From UBA7703 sp034926785 (lineage in GTDB: Bacteria > Bacillota > Clostridia > Christensenellales > CAG-138), in NCBI GenBank assembly GCA_034926785.1, contig JAYFQU010000038.1, positions 1 to 35,217 of the forward strand: DNA of 35,217 nt, given 5' to 3'. This document shows, piece after piece, positions 1 to 9,228 of this stretch. How positions within the stretch are numbered: position 1 is the stretch's first letter; every line of letters begins with the position of its first letter. The position numbers and the translations under genes are program-made. Below the pieces are notes generated by a model. That model worked only from the letters and a program-made list of their open reading frames with translations, was not told the DNA's origin and ran no database searches.

Positions 1-58
1 AATATGCGCTCACCGTGAATCTCGACGATTTTCGATAATGCAAGCCAATAGGGACAAC

Positions 59-82
59 GGGCGCGCCATTTCTGGCGCGCCC
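59..82 (+). terminator. Perfect GC-rich hairpin abutting the dispersed repeat
   Basis: A 10-bp perfect stem (GGGCGCGCCA at 59-68 with TGGCGCGCCC at 73-82) closes a TTTC tetraloop. The repeat element starts at the very next base, 83. It resembles an intrinsic terminator stem for a gene lying left of the window, but no T-tract follows directly; the repeat occupies that place. The assignment as a terminator is inference. Confidence 0.5.
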
Positions 83-220
83 CAGCCCATCGACAAAGCC
101 CTGCGGACTCTGCCGATGGGTTTTACTTTGGGTTAAAATGACGCGAATCGCGCCATTTTTTCACAAATTCGGCGAATGAATCGCCAAATTTGAAGGAACA
201 TGGGGGATTTTCGAAATCCC
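83..220 (+). repeat. Dispersed multi-hairpin repeat, copy 1
   Basis: Bases 83-218 match 35082-35217 at 135 of 136 positions (C at 99 versus T at 35098). A shorter relative lies on the minus strand at 2367-2433. The element can fold into consecutive hairpins: an outer CCCATCG/CGATGGG stem at 86-120 followed by TTTTACTTT, a small GCG-AAT-CGC stem near 143-151, an AAATT-GGCGA/TCGCC-AATTT stem at 165-190, and GGGATTT-TCG-AAATCCC at 204-220. A further AACCC/GGGTT pair at 223-238 may also belong. It has no open reading frame. It could be a structured RNA or terminator element or a non-autonomous mobile element; the family is not one I recognise. Confidence 0.8.
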
Positions 221-252
221 TCAACCCCCCTACCGGGTTTGTTGATGCTCTG

Positions 253-293
253 AACCGCCCGGACGCTATCGTTCGGGCGGTTGCTGCATTTTT
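253..293. terminator. Hairpin terminator between repeat and GGDEF gene
   Basis: Stem AACCGCCCG (253-261) pairs with CGGGCGGTT (274-282) around a 12-nt loop. A run of five T follows on the plus strand at 289-293. It lies just past the stop codon of the minus-strand diguanylate cyclase gene and probably ends that transcript, although the T-tract is better placed for plus-strand transcription. Confidence 0.6.
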
Positions 294-301
294 ATCCCGT
301 A

Positions 302-2041
302 TCAGTTTGTCTCCGTCAATTCCATTTGCCGGCCCATGCCTGCCTTAAATATGTGGGCGCAATTTCGCCCCGATTCCTTTGCCGCGTAGAGCGCGATATC
401 CGCCTTGCTATAAAGTTCATCAAACGAAACGCCATCCCGCGGAAACAGCGCAGCTCCAAAGCTGCACGAGAACGACATTTCGGATGAGATATGCCGGAAA
501 ATCTGCTCGCAGAGCAAGTTGATTTTAGCCTGAAGCGCCTCATGGCTGAGAACGTTTTTCAGCAACAGCACAAACTCGTCTCCGCCAAGGCGGCAGACGA
601 GATCATCCGCACGAAGCGCGGAGCGCAGGGAATCGCAGGTGCGAATCAATACCCGGTCTCCATATCCATGTCCGAATCGGTCGTTAATTTTCTTAAAGCA
701 GTCCACATCTACCATGACCAGCGCATGCTGGCCGCCGGGCGAGGCGGCAAACAGCGCTTCCGCAGCCTCAACAAATGCGCCGCGGTTCAGCGCCCCGGTG
801 AGAGTATCGGTGCGTAACTGCACCTTCAGGTTAATCTCTTCACATTTTTGCTTGTCAATATCACGCAGCAGGAGGGAAGCGCGGATATTGCTGGAATATG
901 GATCAGGGAGCATCTGCACGCTCAGCCGTACCCAGCCATAACGATCCTCCGAATAATGATGGCGATATTCCAGCTTCTCAAGGTGTGCGCCGCGAAAGTA
1001 CTCCGTTAGCAGATGCTCGCGCGCCGTAAACAAGCGGATTCTTTCGCGGTCCTCCGGGTGTACATATCGCTCCAAAAAATACCGAACGACCTCCTGCATG
1101 GATTCCCCGCATGCGAATGGCAGTTTTTCCAGCAACGCGCCTTTCTGTAATTCCAATCTGTTTTGCGTTAAATCAAACTCTAAATAAGCGGTGCTATTCT
1201 GCGGCATGGACTTGTAAGTCTGTTCCCAGCGCCGGTATGCAACCTCCCGCGCATGTTGTTCGGATACGTTTTCAAGGGAGATCACCGCCTGCGAAGGAAC
1301 CCCTTCTTCGCGATAGATCAGCGAATATACCACGCGATACCAGTCAAACGAAGATTCGCCGCGGTCGAGGCAAAGCTGCAGCACCGCGCTGCCGGTAGAG
1401 CGGCATCCGCTCGCAATCTGGTCGCACAGCTCGTGAAAGGCATCCATGCTATCCGGGTTGATCACCCCCGCCGTTTCCAGGCACTCCGGAACATCCATCA
1501 AGGTCTCCCTCTGGAAAAGTTGTGCGGATTCCGGCGGCAAAAACGCCATCTTTCTTTCAATATCGTAGCGAATCACAATCTTATCGCTCTGGCACACCGC
1601 AATGCGGTATTCTTCCTCGCGTACGCGGAGCTCATCTTCCACGCGCTTTTGCGCGGAGATATCCATAAACGCGCAAACCCAGGTTTCATCGTCGAATCTG
1701 CTTCGGCAGATCCGAATCATCGACCAGAACTCACTCCCGTCACAACGGCAAAGGCGCGCCTCCAGCGCCGTTGCAACTTCCTGTTCTCCCCGAAGCGAGG
1801 CGATCTGACCGAGAACGCTCTTCCGCGTAGCGTGGTCCGCCCTGTCCAGCACGCCGACGAATCCATCCCGCTCAGCCGCTGTTGCATCCACATATCCAAA
1901 CATCCGGTAAAAACTCGTATTTGCAAACACGCAAGAAAGTCTCTCATCCCCCCGCGCAAAACACAGCCCGCAGGGGAGTTCGGAGAGAATTTGCTCGCGC
2001 AGATCGTGCGAGAATGCGCCTTTGGTCTCTTCCTGATGCAT
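302..2041 (-). CDS. PAS-domain diguanylate cyclase (GGDEF)
   Basis: This is a predicted cytosolic sensor that makes cyclic di-GMP from two GTP. Numbered from the start at 2041 it has 579 residues: three PAS-like regions (about 15-135, 145-265 and 275-405) and a GGDEF domain (about 408-570). The catalytic motif is intact (RLGGDEF, GGDEF at 486-490). A product-inhibition I-site, RADD, lies exactly five residues before it. No membrane segment or EAL/HD-GYP domain is visible, so it is probably a soluble synthase. I chose 2041 because GGAG lies 9 nt upstream. An in-frame ATG at 2095 has no ribosome binding site and would leave only about 13 nt of leader from the promoter at 2115-2142. The gene is monocistronic and lies downstream of, and in the same direction as, the giant surface-protein gene. 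The signal sensed by the PAS domains is unknown. Confidence 0.9.
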   Translation of the reverse strand: MHQEETKGAFSHDLREQILSELPCGLCFARGDERLSCVFANTSFYRMFGYVDATAAERDGFVGVLDRADHATRKSVLGQIASLRGEQEVATALEARLCRCDGSEFWSMIRICRSRFDDETWVCAFMDISAQKRVEDELRVREEEYRIAVCQSDKIVIRYDIERKMAFLPPESAQLFQRETLMDVPECLETAGVINPDSMDAFHELCDQIASGCRSTGSAVLQLCLDRGESSFDWYRVVYSLIYREEGVPSQAVISLENVSEQHAREVAYRRWEQTYKSMPQNSTAYLEFDLTQNRLELQKGALLEKLPFACGESMQEVVRYFLERYVHPEDRERIRLFTAREHLLTEYFRGAHLEKLEYRHHYSEDRYGWVRLSVQMLPDPYSSNIRASLLLRDIDKQKCEEINLKVQLRTDTLTGALNRGAFVEAAEALFAASPGGQHALVMVDVDCFKKINDRFGHGYGDRVLIRTCDSLRSALRADDLVCRLGGDEFVLLLKNVLSHEALQAKINLLCEQIFRHISSEMSFSCSFGAALFPRDGVSFDELYSKADIALYAAKESGRNCAHIFKAGMGRQMELTETN

Positions 2042-2114
2042 ACTTGGTAACTCCGGCTCAAGAATGGGAAAGGGTGGATTGCCGAGTAGTTCCATACCAA
2101 TTATTACAGTAGCA

Positions 2115-2142
2115 AGTATAACACCAGCAGTTTAAATTGCAA
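2115..2142 (-). promoter_or_regulatory. Sigma-70-type promoter of the GGDEF gene
   Basis: On the minus strand, TTGCAA (2137-2142) and TATACT (2115-2120) are separated by 16 bp. The predicted start of transcription near 2108 gives a leader of about 67 nt to the start codon at 2041. Confidence 0.55.
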
Positions 2143-2366
2143 GGTAATATTTCAATTCTTTCTAAATAGCCGCGCATTTTCACACTTTTTAGCTGTTTAA
2201 ACCGAAAAACACCTCCTTTTGTCCTTCTCCAACTAACCTTTTTCGTCACATTGTAACAAGTTTTAGGCGTATCTAACGACCTTCTGACTACACGATTTTT
2301 CTCCTATGCAAGTGTAGAAATTTATCCCCAGCAGCGCCCCGCTCGATCCCAAAAACAGACGTTCAA
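2143..2366. other. AT-rich non-coding gap
   Basis: No convincing gene lies here. The minus strand carries a strong Shine-Dalgarno-like AAAGGAGGTG (about 2210-2219), but no start codon at a usable distance opens an ORF of note. The promoter of the GGDEF gene lies at its left border and the partial repeat copy at its right border. Confidence 0.5.
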
Positions 2367-2433
2367 CGATCGCACCATTTTAACCCAAAGTAAAACCCAT
2401 CGATACAGTCCTGCGGACTATGCCGATGGGCTG
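2367..2433 (-). repeat. Dispersed repeat, partial copy 3
   Basis: Read on the minus strand, this stretch matches the first about 65 bases of the copies at 83 and 35082: the CCCATCG/CGATGGG stem, the TTTTACTTTGGGTTAAAATG segment, and then diverged sequence ending near GCGATCG. The outer stem and the inner AGTCC/GGACT stem are kept while the bases between them differ (GCAT/GTAT), so structure is conserved more than sequence. The later hairpins of the full copies are absent. Confidence 0.8.
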
Positions 2434-2469
2434 ACAACAAAGAACGGCTTTTCAGCCGTTCTTTGTTGT
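2434..2469 (-). terminator. 16-bp hairpin after the giant surface-protein gene
   Basis: A perfect 16-bp stem, ACAACAAAGAACGGCT (2434-2449) with AGCCGTTCTTTGTTGT (2454-2469), closes a 4-nt loop (GAAA on the transcribed strand). It lies 18 bp past the stop codon of the giant gene and directly abuts the repeat at 2433. The repeat's own hairpin plus TTTTACTTT may supply the T-rich tail that this stem lacks. Confidence 0.75.
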
Positions 2470-2487
2470 TTGATACTGTAATTCCCG

Positions 2488-5400
2488 TCAAGGGGTGATC
2501 GTAACGGTAGCTGTCCCAACCTTTCCGCTGCCGTCCTGCGCAGCGCAGTAGACCGTGATGGTTTTTGTCGCGGTCACCTTCTTCGCCGTCAGTACGCCCG
2601 ATGCGGAGATGGTTGCATACGGCGTGTCACTCGCTAAAATGCTCCACTTCAGCGCCTTGTTGGTCGCGTTCAGCGGCTCAAAGATCGGCTTCAGCGTGAG
2701 CGCCTTTCCGCCCTGCACCGTCAACCCGCTGTCGAACGAAATCTCGCCGACAAGATTGCCGACCACAAATTTGACGCTCGCGCTCTTCCCGCTGCCGTCG
2801 GTCGCCGTCGCGGTTATTATCACCGTTCCGGTTCTCATAGCCAGCGTGGGTGCAACTTCGCCGGTTGCCGAAACCGCCAGCACCGAAGGATTGCTGGACT
2901 TCCAGGTTACGCCCTGCATCGCGCCTTCTGTCCGAGAGGGCAGATTCCGCGCTTCCAGCTGGAGTGAATCCAGCGTATACAGGTCGAACAGAACCGTCTT
3001 ATCGTTGATCACCTCAAACGCTTCGTTAAGGATCTCAACCTTCGTCGTCGCAGGGTAGATGGTGATTACCTTCTCCTCTGATTTCACCAGCGGGTTCTCA
3101 ACCGAGGTAGCAATTACCGTGACAGTCTGCTGGCTTGTCACCGCGTTGGCTTTGAGCAGACCACCCGCCGAAATCGTCGCATACAACGCATCCGACGCAT
3201 CAGCCAGGCTCCAGGTTACGCGCTTATCCGTTGGCGTCGTCGGCGTGAAATTCACGCTCAGCTGCAGCGTTGAGCCGCCGCGCATTTCAAATCCGGTCTT
3301 GCTGGCGATTTCCAGCCCCGTCACGCGCGTGAGCAAAACCAGCTTAACGGATGCAGCCTTGCCGCTTCCGTCCGCCGCGGTCGCCGTAATGGTTACGGTC
3401 CCGGCCTTGAGCGCCGTTACAACGCCGTCCGCGTCAACCGTTGCCAACGCCTTGTTCGAACTCGTCCAAACAACCTTCTGGTTGGCCTGCGCGGGGTAGG
3501 CCTTAGCGGAGAGAGTCATCGAGAATCCGGTCAGGTCCCTCGTGAGCGTCTGCCCATTGACCAACGAACCGTCAAGCTTCAGATCGATGCCCGTTGTAAG
3601 TGGGGTAAGCGTGACCTTAAGAGGCAGTTCCGCCACCTTATAGGGCTGGTTCTTTGTCACCGCGCGCACATAGACTTCAACCTCCTCCGTCAGCCCCGCC
3701 TTTGCGGTGAGCAGGCCGCTGCTGGAGATCACCGCAAACGCGGAATCCGTTTCGTCCAGATACCAATCAACGCCCTTGGTCGTTATCCCCGTCGACGGGG
3801 CAATGACACCCGTAAATAGCATGGATTTGCCGGAAGCCAACGTGAGCGCGTCCCTCGGCATATCCTTCGGCGGATTGATGGTCAGGCTGTCCGCAGGCTT
3901 ATAGAAATCTACGGTAAACGATGCCGTTCTGGCCATTCCTCCAACTTCGGTGGCTGTAACCACCGCCGTACCCGGCGCAAGATACTGGAGTTCCGTCCAG
4001 CCGCCCGACACGACGACCCGCGCCACATAGCTCGGCGCAACGCTCCATTTCACCGTTACCGGATCGCTCGAATCCTTGATTGAAGCGGAAAGATCAAAGA
4101 TCTCGTCATAAACCTTGGCTCCCGCCATGTCAACGGGATACAAGTTGCCATTCATCGGATCCGTGTCGCCCGAATTCAGGATGATCAGCGGATTCTTGTC
4201 CTTCGGGACAATCGTGAGGGTCAGGTTACCCGATTGATTTCCTCCGTCGCCGGTGGTTGCCCAAACGGTAACGGTTTTGGCGGATCCAACCAGTCTTGCT
4301 GTCAGCAAACCGCTTGCGGATATCGTTGCGTATGGCGTATCGCTCGGATCAAGCGTCCACTTCACCACTTTGTTGGTTGCGGTGGGGTTTGACAGCGTCG
4401 CCTTCATCTGTACGCTTGTGCCGCTGACGATCTCCGTACCGCCCTTCGCCGTTGAGACCGTAAGCCCCTGCACCAGCTCCGTCACCACAAACTGCACCGA
4501 CGCGGCGATGTTGGTGCCGTCCTTCGCCTTTGCGGTGATGGTCGCCGTTCCCTTGTTATACCCGGAGCCATTCCAAACAGGGGTAATCACGCCGTCCACC
4601 ACCTGCGCAACATTCATGTTGGTCGAACTCCAGGTGACGTCCGGCCTGCTGCCCGTGGGAATCGGCTCTGCCGTCAGCGTGACGCTATCCATGCTACCCG
4701 ACGCCGTCTTGCCAAACGAATCCATCACGATCGGGCCTGTCAGCAGACTGCCGTCACGATAGAGCCCGATGCTCTGCGTCGCGGGATAGATGGTTACGAG
4801 CACCTCGGTCTTAGCGGACTCGTTGCCGATCACCTGAGCGGTGAGCGTGATCTCGTGCTGCTCATTCGCCGGATATGTTATCAGCGCGCCGGCCGCCGAA
4901 ACGGAGGCATAGGGCGCAAACTTGCTGTCCATCGTCCATTTGACTGCGCCCGCCGGCAGGATCAGCCCTGTGCCGACATCCTTCACGCGGTAGGTCGCGC
5001 CCGCTCCGCCGCGCAGTTCGGCTACGGGGGCAAAAGGCTCAATGTTGTTTGCAAGCGAAGCCACAGCGACCTTGACGCTCGCGCTCTTGCCGCTGCCGTC
5101 GTCCGCCGTTGCGGAGATGATCGCCGTTCCGATCTTCAGCGCCTTGACAAGGCCGTCGCTGTCCACCGTTGCGATCAGAGGCGCGCTGGATTTCCAGGTC
5201 ACCTTGCTATCCGCCGCGTCCGGCCAGGTCAGCGCGGAGAGCTGCAGCTTGAGGTCTTCCGCCGTCCCGTTGATGTTGATCGTCAGCGTTGCGCCCGTCA
5301 CCGTCGCATCGTCCTTTTGAATGACAACCGCCGACGTAAGCGGCTTAATCGTCACTTCGTAGAAGGCGCTCGGAGTCCCTTCATCCAGCGGAATCGCCTG

Positions 5401-6415
5401 AAGGGAAATCGTCGCTTCTTTTGTGACGGACTTTGCGGTCAAAAGTCCCGCCGAGCTAAGGGTCGCGTAGGTGTCGTATTCCGACGGGAGATACCATTTC
5501 ACCGTTTTACTGGAGGGTTCGGGTTTTGTAAACTGAACCGCCAACTGCGCCTTTCTGCCCGCATAGAGAACTCCGCCGGAAGGATCGATGATGGTGATGC
5601 CTGTAGAAAGCGCCGCAACCTGAATTTTCACGCTCGCGCTCTTGCCGCTGCCATCGTTCGTCTTCGCCGTGAGCGTCAGCAGTTTTGCCTTGCCCGCAAC
5701 CGGCGTGACGGTCACGCTTCCGTCGTTATTGTCCGTCAGGGTCGCCGCGTCAGTACCGTTGAGCGACCAGGTGATATTCGGCATCCCGTCCGTCGGAGCA
5801 ATCGCGCTGGTAAATTTCAGGGAATCCTCCGCATTGCTATTGAGCACAACTGTTTTTCCAGTGACATCCGTTACGCCGTCTGTCTCATCATCCATCTGGA
5901 TCTGTATGGCGGTGATCGCCGGATAGATGATAATCTTCTTTTGCGCCACATCTGCCACACCGTCCGCCGGGCTGGCAATTACGGTAATGGTGTGCTGCTC
6001 CGTCACCGGCTTTGCGAGGACAAGACCGCTCGCGCTCACGCTGGCAAAGTCGGAATCACCGGCCGCCAGACTCCAAACAACTTTGGAATTTGTCACATTA
6101 GAGGGAACGAAGCTGCCCGTCAGCTGGAGCGTCTTGCCCGCAATCATGCTATCCGGGCCGTTGATCACGACGGCGTATTCCACAACGTGCACCGTCATCT
6201 CAGCGTAGATGCCGGGGTCGTCCAGAGCCGTCGCCCGGATGACCACATCGCCTTCGTAATCCCCGGTCAGCTCACCGGTTTCCTCATCAATCGACGCATA
6301 CGCGCCGCCGGATGAAATACTCCAATGAACATCCATCGGCCAGGCATCCGCGGGCAGCATCTGCGTAAGATATTGCTGTTTTAGCTCGGCGCCGATGCCG
6401 ATATATTTTGCCCCT
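2488..6415 (-). repeat. Ig-like (Big_2-type) repeat array
   Basis: About 14 modules of roughly 85-105 residues follow one another. Two subtypes alternate almost strictly, giving a two-module super-repeat of close to 200 residues. DNA stretches encoding the GSGKSASVK strand are nearly identical between modules (near 2770, 5075 and 5630), so recent duplication or gene conversion is likely. Confidence 0.8.
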
Positions 6416-9228
6416 ATAATCTCTATTCCTGTCGCCGCTTGGCCGTCTAGAGAATACCAGGTTCCCGTTGCCTTTGTTCCGGACTTGACGGAATCCTGAT
6501 GGAAACGCACCCTGGTTCCGACCTTAACCGTTACGGTGCCGTTATTTACCATGGTACCGTAAACATCCGCGTCGCTGTTATTCGCCAGAGTTCCGTTGTT
6601 GGTCAGCGTCGCGCCTTTTTCCACCCTGAAGTAGTTGTTGTTAATCAGCGTCCCGGAAATCGTAAACTTTCCAAACACGCTGAATACGCCATTGTTTGTG
6701 ACGGTTATGCCGGAGGCAATCGCCGCCGTCGAGGTCGCAAGGAATGAAACGCTCACACCGGCCGGAATGGTCATGCTGCTGGTGAATGTAAAGCCGGAGC
6801 ACACGATGTCGAGCGGGCGTTTGCCGGAGTCGATGATCGACTTGAGCTGCGCCATTGTCTTTGCCTCTGCGCCATACCAGAGATCTCCGGTAGGATCGAT
6901 CACCGCGCCGTTGACGGTTACACTGCTCAGCGCGATTGACCCGTGTCCGTTGTTCACAAGCGTTCCATTGACAATAAGCTTGCCGTTGGCGGATAGATAC
7001 AGTTCGCCGCCATTGTCGATCGTAAGCGTCTTACCTGCGGGAATCGTCAGCGTGTTGCCGCCGTCAATCCAGAGTTGCACCGGATTCGGGATGGTCACGT
7101 CATCCGCCAGCGTAATTGAACCGGATAGGTAGACCTCGTTATTTCGATAGGGAGAGCCTGCATATGCACTTAGCGCCTCCTGCAGTTCATCCGTGTCGGA
7201 TGCCCAGATGCGCGCGGTGACATGCTCGTTTGCATCGCCCGAAATTCCCGTGATCGAGGTAGATCCGGTGTCGCTATAGATGATTCTCGCATTGTCGCCG
7301 CCGAACGAAAGAGTTCCGTCGGCAATCAGCGAGCCGCTGATGTCAATATTGATTGTGCCGCCATCCGCAAGCGCAAGCGTGCCGCCGCTCTCAACCTCCA
7401 GTATGCCTTCCGTAACCCAGAGATCGTTTGCGCCAAAGAACAGGGTCACCCCTGACGAAACCGTTAGCTTCCCGCCGCTGGCCACCTCAAGAGACATGCC
7501 GTCGGGAATCGTAAGATCGCTCGAAAGAGTGATTTCATCGGAGATCAGCAGTTGCGTGGTCTTGGCCGCAATCGCGTCGACAAGCTGCTGCTCGGTCCTA
7601 ATCGCACGGTAGATACTGGAGTTGCCGGAATAATTGACCGTACCGTTGGCGATCAGTTCGCCACCAAGCAATTCCAGAGAACCGTTCCCCGTCAGTTGAA
7701 GGGTTGCGCCCGTGCGAATGTCAAGCACGGCCCCGTCCGGCAGGGTGACATTGCCCGCAATGGTCAGGGTGCGTCCCGACGGTACGGTAAGCACCACACT
7801 GCCCGGCGCGGTCGAATCCCCCTGAACCCCCACATATGCGCCCGCGGGCACGGTCAGGTTCGACGTCAGCGCAATGGATTTGGAAAGCGTGACCATGAGC
7901 GTGCGATATCCTGTGAGCGAAAGGCCCGTGCGAAGCGCCGACTCCGTCTCCGCGGTCACGCTGCAATCGATCTTATCGCGGGAGATTCCGTTCACGACAG
8001 CGGCGCCATATTGAATCCGGATGGACGCGCCAGCCGCCTGCGTATAGGTTGCCCCGGTCGCGACCATCAAGGAGGAATAGCCCTGAAGATCAATTCCCGC
8101 ATAATTGAATAGCTTACCGCCGGTCGCAACGGCCAGCGTCCCGCCGTTTATCAGCGTTAGACCGCCATTGAGCGTTAATGTCTTTGGGTTCGGAACCGTC
8201 AGCGTTGCGCCGGAGATCACCATATTCGCATTGGACGGAACGGTAAAATTGTCCGTCAGCGAGAAGCTGCCCGTGATGTTCAGGTAGGTAACTCCCGCGG
8301 CAAGTGCGGCGCGCAGCGCGGCATCCGACGTAATGTCGGTTCCGAAGCTGCCGCTATTTGTGATAGTCCCCGCATTGTCCAAGGTGCCGGAGATGTTGAG
8401 CGAGGCGCCCTCCGCAATCATGAGACTGCTGCCGCTTTCCAGCTTCAGTGTCGAATCGGAAGCAATATCCATGATGCCGGAGAGGGTGATCGCGGTGTCG
8501 GCAGGGATGGTCAGCGTTGCGCCGCTGCCGACAAAGAGACTCACATTTTTCGCAATCTCATCCGGTGTGGAGAGCGCCGCGTCGACATTCAAATTGATCT
8601 GTACGGTTTGATATCCGTCGGACGCCTTTCCCAGCGCGTCGCCGAGTTTGCTTTCGTCGTTAATTTCGACCCAATAATACACCTGTTCGAGACTCAGGCC
8701 GGACAGCGCCGCTCCCTCTTCATCGTTAAAGTAGAACCATCCGTTTGTGCCCGCCGTGTAGCTGTCGGCCGCAAAGCTGCCGGTTGCCGTCCCCATCAGG
8801 TTAAATTCGGAATTATTCTGAAGCGTGCCGGTGCCCGCTGTCGAGAACGATCCGCCGAAAACCGTGACGATGCCATTGTTGACAAGCGCTCCGCCGTCAA
8901 GCACCTCGAGATCGCCATTTTCCTGAACCAAACTTCCGTTCACGGTCAACGTATAGCCGGACGGAATTGTCAGCGTCGGCGCGGAACCGTCCGCGCCCAT
9001 GTGCACGGTTGTCCCGCCGGGAATGACTAGATCACCCGCGAGTTCAACGTCCGAGCTGAGGAAGATATTCGTTCTATGCGCCTCGATGGCCGCGTTGAGC
9101 GCATCCCAGCCGTCCACCGTCTCATCGCCATAGGTGAGTTCACCGCTGCCGGAGACTGTCCCGTCTTTCACCAGCGTGCCATATACGGACGCCTTGCCGT
9201 TGTTGGCAAATGTCGCGCGTTGATCCAC
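2488..9228 (-). CDS. Giant secreted repeat protein, C-terminal piece (Ig-like array)
   Basis: This 2246-codon frame continues the protein begun at 11225 after a frameshift. Its apparent start (GTG at 9228) has no ribosome binding site and no signal peptide, and its first residues continue the repeat pattern cut off in the upstream frame. Residues 1 to about 940 hold seven beta-rich modules of the kind 'TIPAG...LTVPSGKTLTVNG...LVNNG'. The rest is a run of about 14 Ig-like modules of the bacterial Big_2 type, alternating between a 'VKWxLxxSDTPYATISASGLLTAKxV' type and a 'VTWxSSNxxxATVDxDGVVTALKAGTxxITATAxDGSGKSASVKV' type. The protein ends one residue after the last Ig strand: there is no LPXTG motif, choline-binding repeat, SLH domain or membrane anchor. 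It probably acts outside the cell as an adhesin or matrix protein. The hairpin at 2434-2469 follows its stop codon. Function is inferred from architecture only. Confidence 0.8.
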   Translation of the reverse strand: MDQRATFANNGKASVYGTLVKDGTVSGSGELTYGDETVDGWDALNAAIEAHRTNIFLSSDVELAGDLVIPGGTTVHMGADGSAPTLTIPSGYTLTVNGSLVQENGDLEVLDGGALVNNGIVTVFGGSFSTAGTGTLQNNSEFNLMGTATGSFAADSYTAGTNGWFYFNDEEGAALSGLSLEQVYYWVEINDESKLGDALGKASDGYQTVQINLNVDAALSTPDEIAKNVSLFVGSGATLTIPADTAITLSGIMDIASDSTLKLESGSSLMIAEGASLNISGTLDNAGTITNSGSFGTDITSDAALRAALAAGVTYLNITGSFSLTDNFTVPSNANMVISGATLTVPNPKTLTLNGGLTLINGGTLAVATGGKLFNYAGIDLQGYSSLMVATGATYTQAAGASIRIQYGAAVVNGISRDKIDCSVTAETESALRTGLSLTGYRTLMVTLSKSIALTSNLTVPAGAYVGVQGDSTAPGSVVLTVPSGRTLTIAGNVTLPDGAVLDIRTGATLQLTGNGSLELLGGELIANGTVNYSGNSSIYRAIRTEQQLVDAIAAKTTQLLISDEITLSSDLTIPDGMSLEVASGGKLTVSSGVTLFFGANDLWVTEGILEVESGGTLALADGGTINIDISGSLIADGTLSFGGDNARIIYSDTGSTSITGISGDANEHVTARIWASDTDELQEALSAYAGSPYRNNEVYLSGSITLADDVTIPNPVQLWIDGGNTLTIPAGKTLTIDNGGELYLSANGKLIVNGTLVNNGHGSIALSSVTVNGAVIDPTGDLWYGAEAKTMAQLKSIIDSGKRPLDIVCSGFTFTSSMTIPAGVSVSFLATSTAAIASGITVTNNGVFSVFGKFTISGTLINNNYFRVEKGATLTNNGTLANNSDADVYGTMVNNGTVTVKVGTRVRFHQDSVKSGTKATGTWYSLDGQAATGIEIIGAKYIGIGAELKQQYLTQMLPADAWPMDVHWSISSGGAYASIDEETGELTGDYEGDVVIRATALDDPGIYAEMTVHVVEYAVVINGPDSMIAGKTLQLTGSFVPSNVTNSKVVWSLAAGDSDFASVSASGLVLAKPVTEQHTITVIASPADGVADVAQKKIIIYPAITAIQIQMDDETDGVTDVTGKTVVLNSNAEDSLKFTSAIAPTDGMPNITWSLNGTDAATLTDNNDGSVTVTPVAGKAKLLTLTAKTNDGSGKSASVKIQVAALSTGITIIDPSGGVLYAGRKAQLAVQFTKPEPSSKTVKWYLPSEYDTYATLSSAGLLTAKSVTKEATISLQAIPLDEGTPSAFYEVTIKPLTSAVVIQKDDATVTGATLTININGTAEDLKLQLSALTWPDAADSKVTWKSSAPLIATVDSDGLVKALKIGTAIISATADDGSGKSASVKVAVASLANNIEPFAPVAELRGGAGATYRVKDVGTGLILPAGAVKWTMDSKFAPYASVSAAGALITYPANEQHEITLTAQVIGNESAKTEVLVTIYPATQSIGLYRDGSLLTGPIVMDSFGKTASGSMDSVTLTAEPIPTGSRPDVTWSSTNMNVAQVVDGVITPVWNGSGYNKGTATITAKAKDGTNIAASVQFVVTELVQGLTVSTAKGGTEIVSGTSVQMKATLSNPTATNKVVKWTLDPSDTPYATISASGLLTARLVGSAKTVTVWATTGDGGNQSGNLTLTIVPKDKNPLIILNSGDTDPMNGNLYPVDMAGAKVYDEIFDLSASIKDSSDPVTVKWSVAPSYVARVVVSGGWTELQYLAPGTAVVTATEVGGMARTASFTVDFYKPADSLTINPPKDMPRDALTLASGKSMLFTGVIAPSTGITTKGVDWYLDETDSAFAVISSSGLLTAKAGLTEEVEVYVRAVTKNQPYKVAELPLKVTLTPLTTGIDLKLDGSLVNGQTLTRDLTGFSMTLSAKAYPAQANQKVVWTSSNKALATVDADGVVTALKAGTVTITATAADGSGKAASVKLVLLTRVTGLEIASKTGFEMRGGSTLQLSVNFTPTTPTDKRVTWSLADASDALYATISAGGLLKANAVTSQQTVTVIATSVENPLVKSEEKVITIYPATTKVEILNEAFEVINDKTVLFDLYTLDSLQLEARNLPSRTEGAMQGVTWKSSNPSVLAVSATGEVAPTLAMRTGTVIITATATDGSGKSASVKFVVGNLVGEISFDSGLTVQGGKALTLKPIFEPLNATNKALKWSILASDTPYATISASGVLTAKKVTATKTITVYCAAQDGSGKVGTATVTITP

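Noticed and set aside
83..218. Group II intron or insertion sequence end
   Set aside because: Insertion beside hairpins is suggestive, but the border lacks the usual GTGYG intron start, there is no reverse transcriptase or transposase ORF, and the right end is not seen.
2058..2249. Small minus-strand ORF of 63 codons with a Cys-rich stretch (CNLNCWCYTCYC)
   Set aside because: No start codon has a ribosome binding site at a usable distance, and the frame runs across the promoter and start of the GGDEF gene. The Cys run is probably chance.
4855..6315. Long plus-strand ORF of 486 codons opposite the Ig-like array
   Set aside because: It mirrors the repetitive GC-rich codons of the minus-strand gene, is rich in Arg, His and Gly with no domain, and has no ribosome binding site.
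9168..9228. Programmed ribosomal frameshift in the giant gene
   Set aside because: No X-XXY-YYZ slippery heptamer or following pseudoknot was seen at the junction. A base loss or sequence error is simpler.
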